A stretch of 64,000 nucleotides of DNA, taken from assembly GCA_947502815.1 (NCBI GenBank), contig CANNBH010000001.1, forward strand, positions 2,886,818-2,950,817, read 5' to 3'. Source of the DNA: an uncultured Erythrobacter sp. Lineage in GTDB: Bacteria > Pseudomonadota > Alphaproteobacteria > Sphingomonadales > Sphingomonadaceae. Positions 35,893 to 44,662 of the stretch are shown piece after piece (positions within the stretch are counted from its first letter, which is position 1; each line of letters opens with the position of its first letter). Under the pieces are notes generated by a model. That model ran no database searches. It saw only the letters and a list, made by a program, of their open reading frames with translations, and was not told the origin of the DNA. The translations under genes were made by a program, and so were the position numbers.

Positions 35893-36435
35893 ATGACCAA
35901 AGCCCTCTCCCGCGCGATCACACACTTCATCTCCCTCATTGCCCTCGCATGGAGCGGCACGGCGATGGCAGAGGTGCAGATCCACTTCCACAGCTTCAAC
36001 GGTTCCGTCCTGTTTGGCCGATATCCGCATACGTTCGTGGTGTTCGACGGGACGCTGGAATCGACTGGTGCGGCGGTGAACGAAAATTATGGGTTCACAA
36101 CAAGTTCTGCTGTGGCGGCGGCGACGCAAGACTGGGTCCAGCATCTCGTGGAAAGCGAACCGGAACGCTATATCCGCAGCACCAACCGCCACTTTTCGAT
36201 TACGCTTACAGATGCGCAATATTTGGCGATCATTCGAGAAGTGCGGGCTTGGGAAAACGAACCGGGTAAGCGCTACAGCCTTGATGAACGCAACTGCATC
36301 CATTTTGTCGGACGCATGGCGCAGATGGCGGGCCTGCGCGTTGAGTATCCCGCAAATATGCTGCGCCGGCCCAAAAAATGGCTGAACCATATCACCACGC
36401 TAAACCCGCAATTGGGCGCAGCAATCATCGATTGA
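35893..36435 (+). CDS. Exported hypothetical protein with Cys/His pattern of NlpC/P60-like or YiiX-like folds
   Basis: A 180-residue precursor with a clear Sec signal (residues 1-26, ending GTAMA). The mature part has 'HFHSFNGSVLFGRYPHTFVV' (about 31-50) and later 'YSLDERNCIHFVGRMAQMAG' with a single cysteine at about residue 137. A His-containing strand early and a Cys-containing helix late is the order seen in circularly permuted papain-like peptidases. This is an inference from a weak pattern; no family is firmly recognised. Confidence 0.7.
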   Translation: MTKALSRAITHFISLIALAWSGTAMAEVQIHFHSFNGSVLFGRYPHTFVVFDGTLESTGAAVNENYGFTTSSAVAAATQDWVQHLVESEPERYIRSTNRHFSITLTDAQYLAIIREVRAWENEPGKRYSLDERNCIHFVGRMAQMAGLRVEYPANMLRRPKKWLNHITTLNPQLGAAIID

Positions 36436-36549
36436 TGGGGCTTTCGCGAAGTATTTTGGCGATAGTTTCGGGGGCCAACACAATAAACTCCCCCGGATAA
36501 TTTCCCTCAACGCCTTGCCCTGCTCAGCGCCTTCGGGAATCACTCGGCT

Positions 36550-37104
36550 ATGGCGATTCTTTCAGACAAATGGATACGTGAGCAGGCGCAAACCAAGGGT
36601 ATGATCGAACCCTTTGTAGAAGCGCAGCGGCGTGAAGGCGTGATTTCTTATGGCTTGTCGTCCTACGGGTACGACGCAAGGGTCGCGCCGGAATTTAAGA
36701 TCTTCACCAATGTAAACTCGGCGACCGTCGATCCGAAGAAATTCGATGCGGCCAGTCTTGTCGATCGCGAAACCGATGTCTGCGTTATCCCGCCCAACTC
36801 CTTCGCTCTGGCGCGAACGGTCGAATATTTTCGGGTGCCCGAAGACGTGCTGGTCATCTGCCTTGGCAAAAGCACCTATGCGCGCTGCGGGATTATCGTG
36901 AATGTCACCCCGCTGGAGCCAGGTTGGGAGGGGCACGTCACATTGGAATTTTCCAACACCACCCCGCTTCCTGCAAAAATCTACGCCAACGAAGGCGCAT
37001 GTCAGTTTCTGTTTTTGAAGGGCAATGAACGGTGCGAAACCAGCTATGCCGACCGCGCAGGCAAATATATGGGCCAGCGCGGCGTAACGTTGCCGCGGCT
37101 ATAG
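36550..37104 (+). CDS. dcd: dCTP deaminase
   Basis: Dcd deaminates dCTP to dUTP, feeding dTMP synthesis. The 184-residue product has the family opening '[20 protein letters not shown]', '[20 protein letters not shown]', the trimer/nucleotide motif '[20 protein letters not shown]' and '[20 protein letters not shown]' with the catalytic glutamate, and '[10 protein letters not shown]'. Length is typical (about 185-195). The next gene starts one base after its stop. It belongs functionally with the nrd genes elsewhere in this window. Confidence 0.95.
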   Translation: MAILSDKWIREQAQTKGMIEPFVEAQRREGVISYGLSSYGYDARVAPEFKIFTNVNSATVDPKKFDAASLVDRETDVCVIPPNSFALARTVEYFRVPEDVLVICLGKSTYARCGIIVNVTPLEPGWEGHVTLEFSNTTPLPAKIYANEGACQFLFLKGNERCETSYADRAGKYMGQRGVTLPRL

Positions 37105-37105
37105 A

Positions 37106-37891
37106 GTGACCATCGCCAAGTTTCCCTTTTGGCGTGTTGTTCCCGGCAATCGCGAGGGTGAATATATCCTGACGGTTATGCCTCCTGCCACGGTAGGCCC
37201 AGAAGGCGCTCCGCATGTTATGGGCGGGGTTGCGCTGGCGGCGGCGATTGATGCGCTGGAGCTTGCCAGCGGATTGCCGATTTTGTGGGCCAACATTCAA
37301 TTCCTCAGCCCAACCCAACATGCCGAAGAACTAACCATCCAATGTGAGCAATGCGGCGGAGGACAATCGATTGGCCAGTGGAAGGCCGATATTTACGTCA
37401 ATTCGCGTCCCACCCATCGCATCAACGCCGCATTGGGCGCACGCGAACCCAGCGACAGGCAGGTCTTTTGCGTGATGCCTGATCTGCCCGCTCCCGATCA
37501 ATGCGACCCTAAACCGCTTCAACGGTTTGGTGCGCCCGGCAGCCTCTACGATCAGGTCGAAATGCGTCTGGCGCGCAGCGATCCTGAAAACGGCTTCGAA
37601 GCCATTTGGACGCGCGGCAGATCGGGCTTTGACAATGATGCCGGTTGGGTGGCCTTAATCTCAGATTTTTTCTTGGGCTCGCATCCCGGCACTTTTGGTG
37701 GATCGAGCCTGGATGCGACTTTTCGGTTTGTTCAGCCCGCAAAGCCCGGCTGGGTCTTGTCGGTCACTGAAATGGCCGCTTTTGAGCGCGGGGTTGCCCA
37801 TGGCAGCGCGCGGCATTTTGACGAAGATGGCAAGCTGCTCGCCATTTCCAGCCAAACCGGTGTTCTTCCCCGAACTCCCATCATGGAGTGA
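37106..37891 (+). CDS. Acyl-CoA thioesterase family protein (double hot-dog, TesB-like)
   Basis: A 261-residue protein with two hot-dog-like halves: 'GPEGAPHVMGGVALAAAIDA' with 'GLPILWANIQFLSPTQHAEE' (about 32-75), and in the C-terminal half 'ALISDFFLGSHPGTFGGSSL' with 'SVTEMAAFERGVAHGSARHF' and 'DEDGKLLAISSQTGVLP'. The closing 'G.LlA...Q.G' is typical of TesB-like thioesterases. It starts with GTG one base after the dcd stop, so the two are probably co-translated. Substrate unknown. Confidence 0.8.
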   Translation: MTIAKFPFWRVVPGNREGEYILTVMPPATVGPEGAPHVMGGVALAAAIDALELASGLPILWANIQFLSPTQHAEELTIQCEQCGGGQSIGQWKADIYVNSRPTHRINAALGAREPSDRQVFCVMPDLPAPDQCDPKPLQRFGAPGSLYDQVEMRLARSDPENGFEAIWTRGRSGFDNDAGWVALISDFFLGSHPGTFGGSSLDATFRFVQPAKPGWVLSVTEMAAFERGVAHGSARHFDEDGKLLAISSQTGVLPRTPIME

Positions 37892-37981
37892 GCATCGCGC
37901 CCTTTCGTGCGCCTGCCTCAGACCAACCTTTGACTCTGGTTCGCCGCCGCTCCATGTCCTGTTGACATAGGAGAAACCCCC

Positions 37982-39157
37982 ATGGCTGACACAGAATTTG
38001 ATATCATCGTTTACGGCGCAACAGGCTACACCGGCCGCCTCGTCGCCGAATACCTCAACAATCATTACGGCAGCAGCGACAATGCGCCCAAATGGGCGAT
38101 GGCTGGGCGCTCACAGGACAAGCTGGAAGCCGTGCGCGACGAAATTGGCGCGCCAGCCGATACCCCATTGGTTGTGGCCAATGCCGACGACGCAGCAGAC
38201 CTCGAAGCGATGTGCGCGCGCACCAAAGTCGTCCTTACAACCGTTGGCCCTTATCAGCTTTACGGCGATGCCTTGGTTGCGGCCTGCGTCAAAACCGGCA
38301 CGGACTATGCTGACCTTTGCGGAGAGCCCGCTTGGATGGCTGACAAGATCGAAGAGCACCACGAAGCCGCCAAAGCTTCTGGCGCGCGGATCTGTTTCTC
38401 AAGCGGCTTTGACTCAATCCCTTTCGATCTTGGCGTGTTGATGACGCAAAAGGCCGCAAAGGACCGGTTTGGCGCGCCGTCTAAGAAAATTCGGGGCCGT
38501 GTGCGCGCGATGGCCGGCACATTCTCAGGAGGCACCGCAGCCAGTCTGGGCGCAACGATGAAGGCAGCGGCGAAGAATCCGCGCATCATCAATGTTCTGC
38601 GCGACAGTTTTGCACTGTCACCGGGATTTGATGGGCCCAGCCAGCCATCGGGTATGATCCCAATGTATGAAAAGGACTTGGACAAATGGGCCGCGCCCTT
38701 TGTGATGGCTCCGATCAACACCAAGAACGTGCACCGCACGAATTTCCTGCTGGGTCACCCATACGGCGAAGATTTCCAATATGATGAAATGATGCTGACC
38801 AGCCCCGGCGAGGCGGGCAAGAAAATGGCCGAAGCGGCGACGGAAATGATGAAAAATCCGTTTGGCGCGAAACCGCCAAAGCCGGGCGAAGGACCAAGCA
38901 AGGAAGAGCGTGAGAACGGCTTTTACGACGTGCTGTTCGTGGCCGATGGACCAGACGGCGAAACGCTGCATCTTGGCGTGAAGGGCAAGTATGATCCGGG
39001 CTATGGTTCAACCAGCCGGATGATTTCTGAAACCGGGATCGCGCTGCTTGCCAGCGATGCGGAAGGCGGGATCGGTACTCCGGGATCCTTCCTAGGCGAA
39101 GCCTTGGTTGAACGGCTGCAAGAGCACGCCGAGATTAGCTTTACGGTTGAGAAATAA
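37982..39157 (+). CDS. Saccharopine-dehydrogenase-family / trans-acting enoyl reductase-like oxidoreductase
   Basis: A 391-residue protein opening 'FDIIVYGATGYTGRLVAEYL', a Rossmann NAD(P)-binding motif (GATGYTG), then 'VLTTVGPYQLYGDALVAACV', 'GTDYADLCGEPAWMADKIEE' and 'RICFSSGFDSIPFDLGVLMT'. These match the saccharopine dehydrogenase NADP-binding family, in particular the trans-acting enoyl reductase-like group, not true lysine-pathway enzymes. AGGAGA precedes ATG by seven bases. The gene ends at a strong terminator. Confidence 0.86.
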   Translation: MADTEFDIIVYGATGYTGRLVAEYLNNHYGSSDNAPKWAMAGRSQDKLEAVRDEIGAPADTPLVVANADDAADLEAMCARTKVVLTTVGPYQLYGDALVAACVKTGTDYADLCGEPAWMADKIEEHHEAAKASGARICFSSGFDSIPFDLGVLMTQKAAKDRFGAPSKKIRGRVRAMAGTFSGGTAASLGATMKAAAKNPRIINVLRDSFALSPGFDGPSQPSGMIPMYEKDLDKWAAPFVMAPINTKNVHRTNFLLGHPYGEDFQYDEMMLTSPGEAGKKMAEAATEMMKNPFGAKPPKPGEGPSKEERENGFYDVLFVADGPDGETLHLGVKGKYDPGYGSTSRMISETGIALLASDAEGGIGTPGSFLGEALVERLQEHAEISFTVEK

Positions 39158-39174
39158 GCCAACGCACCGAACAC

Positions 39175-39213
39175 AAAAGGGGCGCCACCGGTCAACCCGG
39201 CGGCGCCCCTTTT
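39175..39213 (+). terminator. Bidirectional intrinsic terminator
   Basis: AAAA-GGGGCGCC-a-CCGG pairs with CCGG-c-GGCGCCCC-TTTTC (stems 39179-39186 and 39202-39209 plus inner CCGG pair). A- and T-runs on both sides make it usable in both directions, between the oxidoreductase gene and the convergent TonB receptor gene. Confidence 0.9.
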
Positions 39214-39233
39214 CTTTGCCGAAAATGGCTGGA

Positions 39234-41420
39234 TCAGAAGCTAAACCGCACACTCGCGCGAATGTTGCGCCCGGTCAGCGGCAGGAATTCTTTGGTGAAG
39301 CTGGAATGACGACGGCCGGTCGCATCGAACAGGTTCTCACCGGCCAATTGCAGAACAACATTCTGGTTGGTCGGCAATGGACGCCATGAAACGTAAAGGT
39401 TCACGAAGGTGAAGCTGTCAGTTGGGGTTTCAAATTCGGCTACATTGGTCTGCTCGCCAAACCACTGCACTTCGCCGCGGACATTAAAGGCATCAATGTC
39501 CGCATCCAAAGCGCCCAGCACTGTCACAGGCGGAATGCGCGGGACATCACCGTTGTCGCTCAGCTCGGCCGAAACATAGGAAGCCCTAAGGTCGGTCGAT
39601 AGACTGAAATCATTGTTTTCGATGATTGGCATTTCCATCGCCGCTTCAAACCCGAAGAAATTGGCATCTTCTTGGAAGAACGCGAAAACGGGCAGATCGT
39701 CTTCTTCTTCGCCGGTTGGTGACAGGAAGATGTAGTCATCAAACGACTGGAAAAAGACCGAAGCATTGAACGCGATATCGCCGATGTTGCTGCGAACAAA
39801 GGTTTCGAGGCCCCATGCGCTTTCAGTGCCAAGATTGGGATCGCCAATTTCAAAGGTTTGCGTGGCGATATGCGGGCCGTTCGCGAAGAGCTCCTCGCCT
39901 GCTGGGGCGCGTTCAGAACGAGAGGCCGTGACACCAAAGCGAGTGCCGCCGTCGCTCACCACAATTGCCGACAAAGCGCCGGAAAAGAGGTCAAAGTCAC
40001 GCTCCAGACCGAGTGGTTCCGATTCAACATCGACCATTTCATACCGAGCAGCGGCCTCAATTTGGACCCCGCCCAGGTCAAATTCCTGCGCGGTAAAGAT
40101 TGCCAGTTGGGTTGTCTCATTGGGCGCAACAAAGGCTTCTTCGCCCACCGCTTGGAAGTCACGGGTTGTGAATTGCGCGCCGATGACACCTCCACCATTT
40201 TGGACCAGTTCGACCCGCGCTTCGACTGTTTCGGTGTCGAACACAGTGCCGACTTCGGTGCCCTCAAACTCGGTGTGGGTGTAATCGGAGTATCCACCGC
40301 GCACTTTCAAGCGCGAGAAGAACCCATCACCCAGCGCGATGTCGCCGCGGAAATCAACGCGAAGCTGCTCAAGGCCGATGGAGACGGTTTCTTCACCCTC
40401 TTCCTCTTCTTCCTCGTCTTCTTCGCCCTCTTCACCGTGGTGATGGCCGCCTTCTGGATTGCCCACGAGACCGTAGCTGGTGTCGTAATAGCCAACCGAT
40501 GCGCCAAAGGTCGATTCGCCCAGTATAACGCCGATACCGCCGTTCACGGTCCAGGTTTCGGTGCCACTGTTTGGCACAAAGCCAGTTTGACCGGCCGCTT
40601 CACGCAGCTCTTCGGCTTCTTCCAATTCGCCTTCTTCTTCTTCCTCATCCGCATCGCCCAACAAATCGGCGCGCAGAGCGTCGGTCAATTGAAAGCCAGG
40701 AATCTCCAGATTACCGGTTTCACGGTACGATCCGTCTACGTGAAGGACGAACATGTCGTTCAAGGCTGCATCGATGCTGGCGCCCCCGCTTCGGAGATCT
40801 GTGGCCGTGTCAAAGGCGGTCAGCGCATCAATATGAATGCCGTTTTCTGGAACAGCGATTGGAATACGCCGATCAATCACATTGACGACGCCGCCAATGG
40901 CCTGACTGCCAAACAACAACGCCGCAGGGCCGCGAAGCACTTCGATACGCTCCACCGTGAGAGGATCGATCGTGGTCGCATGGTCTGCGGAGGTGTTGGC
41001 AACATCGGCGGTGCCCAATCCATCAATAAGAACGCGAACGCGCTCACCATCTTGGCCGCGCAAAATCGGGCGTGATGCGCCGGGGCTAAAGCTGGTTGAG
41101 GAAACACCGGGCAGTTTGGCGAGCACTTCGCCCAATTGGCCATTCAGATTGCGCTGAATCTCATCCAGTTCAACGACGTCTTGGCCGGCGATAAAGTCCA
41201 GTTCCTCAAGGGCATCGGCAGCGACAACAATATTGCCGCGATAATGCGGGTCGGATTCGCGTGCCTCATCGCGGTCAGCACTGTTTTCGGATTGCTGATC
41301 ATCCGCGGCCGCATTGTCTGCCGCATCGCTGCTGGCTGAGTCTTTGGCCATGGCGGGGCTGGAAACGGCGACAAAAGTAAGCGCGGTGGCAATGGCTAGG
41401 CGCGACGGGAGTAAGTTCAT
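39234..41420 (-). CDS. TonB-dependent receptor, ZnuD-like, with His/acid-rich loops
   Basis: A 728-residue outer-membrane receptor. Signal peptide residues 1-25 (ending SSPAMA), an acidic linker, then the plug with 'LAKLPGVSSTSFSPGASRPI', 'LRGQDGERVRVLIDGLGTAD' and 'VERIEVLRGPAALLFGSQAI', followed by a 22-strand-type barrel ending in aromatic residue (ASVRFSF). These plug motifs match the zinc/heme-related ZnuD subgroup. Two extracellular-loop regions are extremely acidic, one containing GGHHHGEEGEEDEE, encoded at about 40381-40455, the other at about 40601-40665; such loops suggest capture of a divalent metal, likely zinc (inference). ATG 41420 follows GAGGGCC; a palindromic operator candidate lies upstream. 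Confidence 0.9.
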   Translation of the reverse strand: MNLLPSRLAIATALTFVAVSSPAMAKDSASSDAADNAAADDQQSENSADRDEARESDPHYRGNIVVAADALEELDFIAGQDVVELDEIQRNLNGQLGEVLAKLPGVSSTSFSPGASRPILRGQDGERVRVLIDGLGTADVANTSADHATTIDPLTVERIEVLRGPAALLFGSQAIGGVVNVIDRRIPIAVPENGIHIDALTAFDTATDLRSGGASIDAALNDMFVLHVDGSYRETGNLEIPGFQLTDALRADLLGDADEEEEEGELEEAEELREAAGQTGFVPNSGTETWTVNGGIGVILGESTFGASVGYYDTSYGLVGNPEGGHHHGEEGEEDEEEEEEGEETVSIGLEQLRVDFRGDIALGDGFFSRLKVRGGYSDYTHTEFEGTEVGTVFDTETVEARVELVQNGGGVIGAQFTTRDFQAVGEEAFVAPNETTQLAIFTAQEFDLGGVQIEAAARYEMVDVESEPLGLERDFDLFSGALSAIVVSDGGTRFGVTASRSERAPAGEELFANGPHIATQTFEIGDPNLGTESAWGLETFVRSNIGDIAFNASVFFQSFDDYIFLSPTGEEEDDLPVFAFFQEDANFFGFEAAMEMPIIENNDFSLSTDLRASYVSAELSDNGDVPRIPPVTVLGALDADIDAFNVRGEVQWFGEQTNVAEFETPTDSFTFVNLYVSWRPLPTNQNVVLQLAGENLFDATGRRHSSFTKEFLPLTGRNIRASVRFSF

Positions 41421-41441
41421 GGAGGCCCTCTGGTTTTCTAT

Positions 41442-41474
41442 ATGTGATAACGTCACAATGTAACAACGTATCAT
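41442..41474 (-). promoter_or_regulatory. Imperfect palindrome upstream of the TonB receptor (possible Zur/Fur-type operator)
   Basis: A 33-bp AT-rich imperfect palindrome centred at 41458 (ATGTGATAACGTCACA, one base, TGTAACAACGTATCAT), with the inner core GTCACAATGTAAC the most symmetric part. It lies 22-54 bp upstream of the receptor ATG, where a metalloregulator would act. Identity of the regulator is inferred from the receptor type; I did not match it to a defined consensus. Confidence 0.5.
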
Positions 41475-41625
41475 CCACCTAGAGGCAAGGTCGCGAACTG
41501 CAACTCAAAAAAGTGAAATCTCGACGAAATGCGGTTTTGCCCCGACCACCTGCGGCAAATTTGCCACGCAAACTGTCAGGCGGATGAACCGCCTGATCGA
41601 AATCAGTTTGTTTGTGATGAGAAAA

Positions 41626-41700
41626 TGGAGCGGGCGAGGCGATTCGAACGCCCGACCCCAACCTTGGCAAGGTTGTGCTCTACCCCTGAGCTACGCCCGC
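41626..41700 (-). tRNA. tRNA-Gly (anticodon GCC)
   Basis: The minus strand folds as a full cloverleaf: acceptor GCGGGCG/CGCCCGC, D-arm with AGCTCAGGGGTAGAGC, anticodon stem CAACC/GGTTG with loop TTGCCAA (anticodon GCC at 41668-41666), T-arm GGGCGTTCGAATCGCC, and an encoded CCA end (41628-41626). Length is 75 nt. No other tRNA was found in the window. Confidence 0.97.
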
Positions 41701-41937
41701 TCACTGACGTCTCACACAGTTTGCTGAAATCAGCGCTTCTGTGCCGGAGAGGCGGCGCAAGTAACAGGGGCTTTCCCACCCTGCAAGCGTAAAATTCATG
41801 TCATTTCGCCTGCGATGGTGATTGCCAGTCTAGCCAGCGCACTTTGCAGGGTTCACAAGAGCACAAAACGCCCCACATATGGGGCCAGTTTCTGTCATAC
41901 GACATCAACACGAATTACCATTTAAGGAGCGCGTCCC

Positions 41938-42876
41938 TTGGCCAGCATGGGTCTGAACATCGAAGAGCAAAAAGCGGTAGAGAAATTTCGGACCGAGGTT
42001 GTCGACCCTTCGCAAACGAAATTGGTCATCCTCGATTTTTGGGCCGAATGGTGCGGCCCGTGCAAGGCGCTCACTCCAACACTGGAAAAAATCGCCGCCG
42101 AATATGCGGACAAAGGCGTCATCCTAGCCAAGATCAACGTCGATGAAGAAAAGTTCATCGCCGGACAATTTCAGGTCAAATCGATCCCAACGGTTTATGC
42201 CATGTTTCAAGGACAGCCGGTTGCTGACCTGACCAGTGCCCGCACCGAATCGCAGTTGAAAGAAGTGCTGGACCAATTGCTCTCACAATTGCCTGTTCAG
42301 CCGGGTGCCGCTGGCGATGGTGCGCCGCAAGGGCCATCGGCAGAAGAGATCGCACAATTTGTGACCTTGGGCGAAACAGCACTGAAAGAGGGCGATCCTC
42401 AGCGCGCGGCAGGGATTTTCGCGCAGGTCACCGAGTTTGCGGCTGACAACGCTCCTGCTCATGCAGGTCTCGTGCGCGCTTTGATCGCTCTCGATCAGAT
42501 TGATGAAGCCAAACAGGTCATGAGCGCAATTGAGGCAGATCCCAAACTGGCCAGCGACCCGGCCATTGCGGCCGCGAAAAGCGCGATTGAATTGGCTGGC
42601 ACACAGGTTGATGAGGGCGAACTGGCGAGCCTTCGCGCCGCAGCAGCTGGCGCGCCCGATGACATGGATGCACAGATGGCTTTTGCCGAAGCAGCCTTTG
42701 CGGCCGGCGAACGCGATGATGCGGTTGAGACACTTTTGGCAATGGTGGCAGCAGACCGCACGTGGAACGAAGCGGCCGCTCGCTCAAAATTGCTGCAAAT
42801 TTTCGAATCAATCGGATTGGAAGATGAGTGGGTTGTTGCGACACGCCGCCGCCTGTCCAAAGTCCTTTTCGGATAG
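41938..42876 (+). CDS. Thioredoxin-like TPR co-chaperone (CnoX/YbbN type)
   Basis: A 312-residue cytoplasmic protein with an N-terminal thioredoxin domain (residues about 20-115) carrying an intact 'FWAEWCGPCKAL' active site and 'VKSIPTVYAMFQGQPV' (cis-Pro), followed by a TPR-like helical region (about 140-310; 'AQFVTLGETALKEGDPQRAA', 'MAFAEAAFAAGERDDAVETL'). This is the CnoX/YbbN layout: a holdase that protects proteins under oxidative stress. E. coli CnoX lacks the CxxC, so a redox-active version is likely here. TTG 41938 is chosen because AAGGAG lies eight bases upstream; ATG 41947 is the alternative. Adjacent to a LON-domain gene. Confidence 0.88.
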   Translation: MASMGLNIEEQKAVEKFRTEVVDPSQTKLVILDFWAEWCGPCKALTPTLEKIAAEYADKGVILAKINVDEEKFIAGQFQVKSIPTVYAMFQGQPVADLTSARTESQLKEVLDQLLSQLPVQPGAAGDGAPQGPSAEEIAQFVTLGETALKEGDPQRAAGIFAQVTEFAADNAPAHAGLVRALIALDQIDEAKQVMSAIEADPKLASDPAIAAAKSAIELAGTQVDEGELASLRAAAAGAPDDMDAQMAFAEAAFAAGERDDAVETLLAMVAADRTWNEAAARSKLLQIFESIGLEDEWVVATRRRLSKVLFG

Positions 42877-42888
42877 ATCTCTCAGACT

Positions 42889-43500
42889 ATGCCCACTCGC
42901 CTCTCGATCTTTCCTTTGTCTGGTGCAGTCCTGTTTCCAGGCCTGCAATTGCCGCTCCACATCTTTGAGCCGCGCTACCGTGCGCTTGTGGGAGACGCCT
43001 TGGTGCGGGACCGCAAGATTGCCATGATCCAACCCCAACGCCCAGATGACGGCGCTCCTCTTTACACTATTGGTTGCGTGGGCAGGATTGGGGAGATTGA
43101 GGCGATGGAGGATGGCCGTTACAACCTCATCCTAGAGGGCCAATCGCGTTTCAAGCTGCTGAGTGAGCTCGACACAGCAACTTCCTTTCGCCAGATCGAA
43201 GGCGAGTTGATCGAGGACGATGCCGAAGAGACTTTGAGCCATGCGCAACGCGGCGGGTTTGAGCGAGAGGCGCGCGAATTTGCTGACGCGCAAGGCTACA
43301 GTGTGGATTGGGCTTCGGTCGAACGGCTCGATGATCAATCCCTGATCAATGGCGTTTCCCAAATCGCCCCGTTTGATGGGGCGTCAAAACAGGCTTTGCT
43401 GGAGGCACAATCGTTGTCTGACCGGTGCGAATTGCTGGTTCAATTGATGCAATTCTTCGGCCGCGGTGATGGCAGCGAAGAAATTATGACGCTGCAATGA
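42889..43500 (+). CDS. LON peptidase substrate-binding domain protein
   Basis: A 203-residue protein consisting only of the Lon N-terminal (LAN/PUA-like) domain: 'RLSIFPLSGAVLFPGLQLPL', 'HIFEPRYRALVGDALVRDRK' and 'IGCVGRIGEIEAMEDGRYNL'. No AAA or protease part is present, as usual for this stand-alone group. It follows the thioredoxin-TPR gene by 12 bp, a pairing common in alphaproteobacteria, and probably shares its transcript. Role unknown; substrate or adaptor binding is plausible. Confidence 0.9.
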   Translation: MPTRLSIFPLSGAVLFPGLQLPLHIFEPRYRALVGDALVRDRKIAMIQPQRPDDGAPLYTIGCVGRIGEIEAMEDGRYNLILEGQSRFKLLSELDTATSFRQIEGELIEDDAEETLSHAQRGGFEREAREFADAQGYSVDWASVERLDDQSLINGVSQIAPFDGASKQALLEAQSLSDRCELLVQLMQFFGRGDGSEEIMTLQ

Positions 43501-43527
43501 TCGTCAAAACTCCGGGCCATTCCGCCA

Positions 43528-44595
43528 CTATTGGTCGGCCGGCACCGGTAGGCTGCGCAACATCGTTGTTAGGATAACGAATGCGTTCCGCTCTGCGTAG
43601 TCACGGTTGTAATTCTTAGCCTGCACGACCAGCACCGCGTCGAAATTCGGGATCAAGGCGACAATGTTGCCGCCATTCCCTTTCATCATAAATGCGCCTT
43701 CAAACCCGCGTGAAGACCGCAGGGGCGTTGCCCACCATAAATAGCCATAGTGCACATATTCGCCGAGAGAATGCGTGGGAGTAAGCATGTCGCGCAGCCA
43801 TTGTTCGGGCAATATCTGCTCGCCTTCCCACATGCCTTTGTCCATCACCATGCGCCCTATGCGAAGCAGCGCCTCGTCCGAAATGGTCAGCTGGCCTCCC
43901 GACTGGATTTCGCCGCGCCGTGACGTGCGCCAGTCGGCCCCTTCAATGCCGAGCGGATCAAACAACCGTCGCTGCACATAGCGATCAAAGCGCTCGCCGG
44001 TGGCGGTTTCAACCACTTGGCCAAGTAAGAACACGCCAGCCGTACAGTAGGAGAACGGCCCATTGCCGCGTTCGTCGCGCTCATATGAGCGCGCCGGCAA
44101 TGCAAGTGCGAAGTCGCGCCAATTGCGCCGGCTGTACATTCGTTCTTCCTGTCCGGGGGACTGTCGCTGCCAATCGTTGCAATCGAGCGCGGAAGACATG
44201 GTGAGCAAGTCGCGGACTGTGATCTGGCCAAACGGAGCGCCGCGCGAAACCCCCAAATAGGGCCACACCTTGACGTTAACACCGGGCAAGGCGCCGTCTG
44301 CAATGGCTGCGCCAACGGCCAGAGCGGTGATGGATTTGCCCGCCGATTTAATATCGACCCAGTCGCCCAAATCGCCTTGACCAAAACGCTTTCGGTAAAC
44401 GATTTCGCCATGCTGCTCAGCCGCAATGGCCCTTATCTTTCCGAGGTCGCCGTCTTCGATCTGTCGCTCCAGATCGGCCAGCGAAAGGTCTGGAATGGGC
44501 TGCGCGCCTGCGGAGGCACTGAATACAGCTAAGCCGATGGCAAAAACGGTCGTGATTGATCTGAGCACAGCTACCCTCCTAAGAGAATCGGACAT
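43528..44595 (-). CDS. Class C beta-lactamase-family serine hydrolase, exported
   Basis: A 355-residue protein with a signal peptide (about residues 1-31, ending ASAGAQ). The serine-hydrolase SxxK is in 'DIKSAGKSITALAVG', the second motif region is 'NGPFSYCTAGVFLLGQVVET' (Tyr present, Asn of YxN replaced), and the third region is 'EYVHYGYLWW'. This is the penicillin-binding/esterase EstB-like subgroup; nothing indicates antibiotic resistance. No good Shine-Dalgarno is seen before ATG 44595; the frame extends into marC but the signal peptide fixes the likely start. Last gene of the argB-side run. Confidence 0.83.
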   Translation of the reverse strand: MSDSLRRVAVLRSITTVFAIGLAVFSASAGAQPIPDLSLADLERQIEDGDLGKIRAIAAEQHGEIVYRKRFGQGDLGDWVDIKSAGKSITALAVGAAIADGALPGVNVKVWPYLGVSRGAPFGQITVRDLLTMSSALDCNDWQRQSPGQEERMYSRRNWRDFALALPARSYERDERGNGPFSYCTAGVFLLGQVVETATGERFDRYVQRRLFDPLGIEGADWRTSRRGEIQSGGQLTISDEALLRIGRMVMDKGMWEGEQILPEQWLRDMLTPTHSLGEYVHYGYLWWATPLRSSRGFEGAFMMKGNGGNIVALIPNFDAVLVVQAKNYNRDYAERNAFVILTTMLRSLPVPADQ

Positions 44596-44662
44596 TGCAG
44601 CCAGAGGGCTGAATGCGAGCCGAACCTGCGAGCTGAACTTTCCGGCCGGGCCGATTGGAAGC

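Noticed and set aside
39858..41075. Plus-strand frame of about 400 codons
   Set aside because: Antisense to the TonB receptor; the minus strand has plug and barrel motifs.
43528..44595. Beta-lactamase conferring antibiotic resistance
   Set aside because: Only the fold and SxxK are shared; the YxN motif is altered and the sequence fits the esterase/PBP-like serine hydrolase group.
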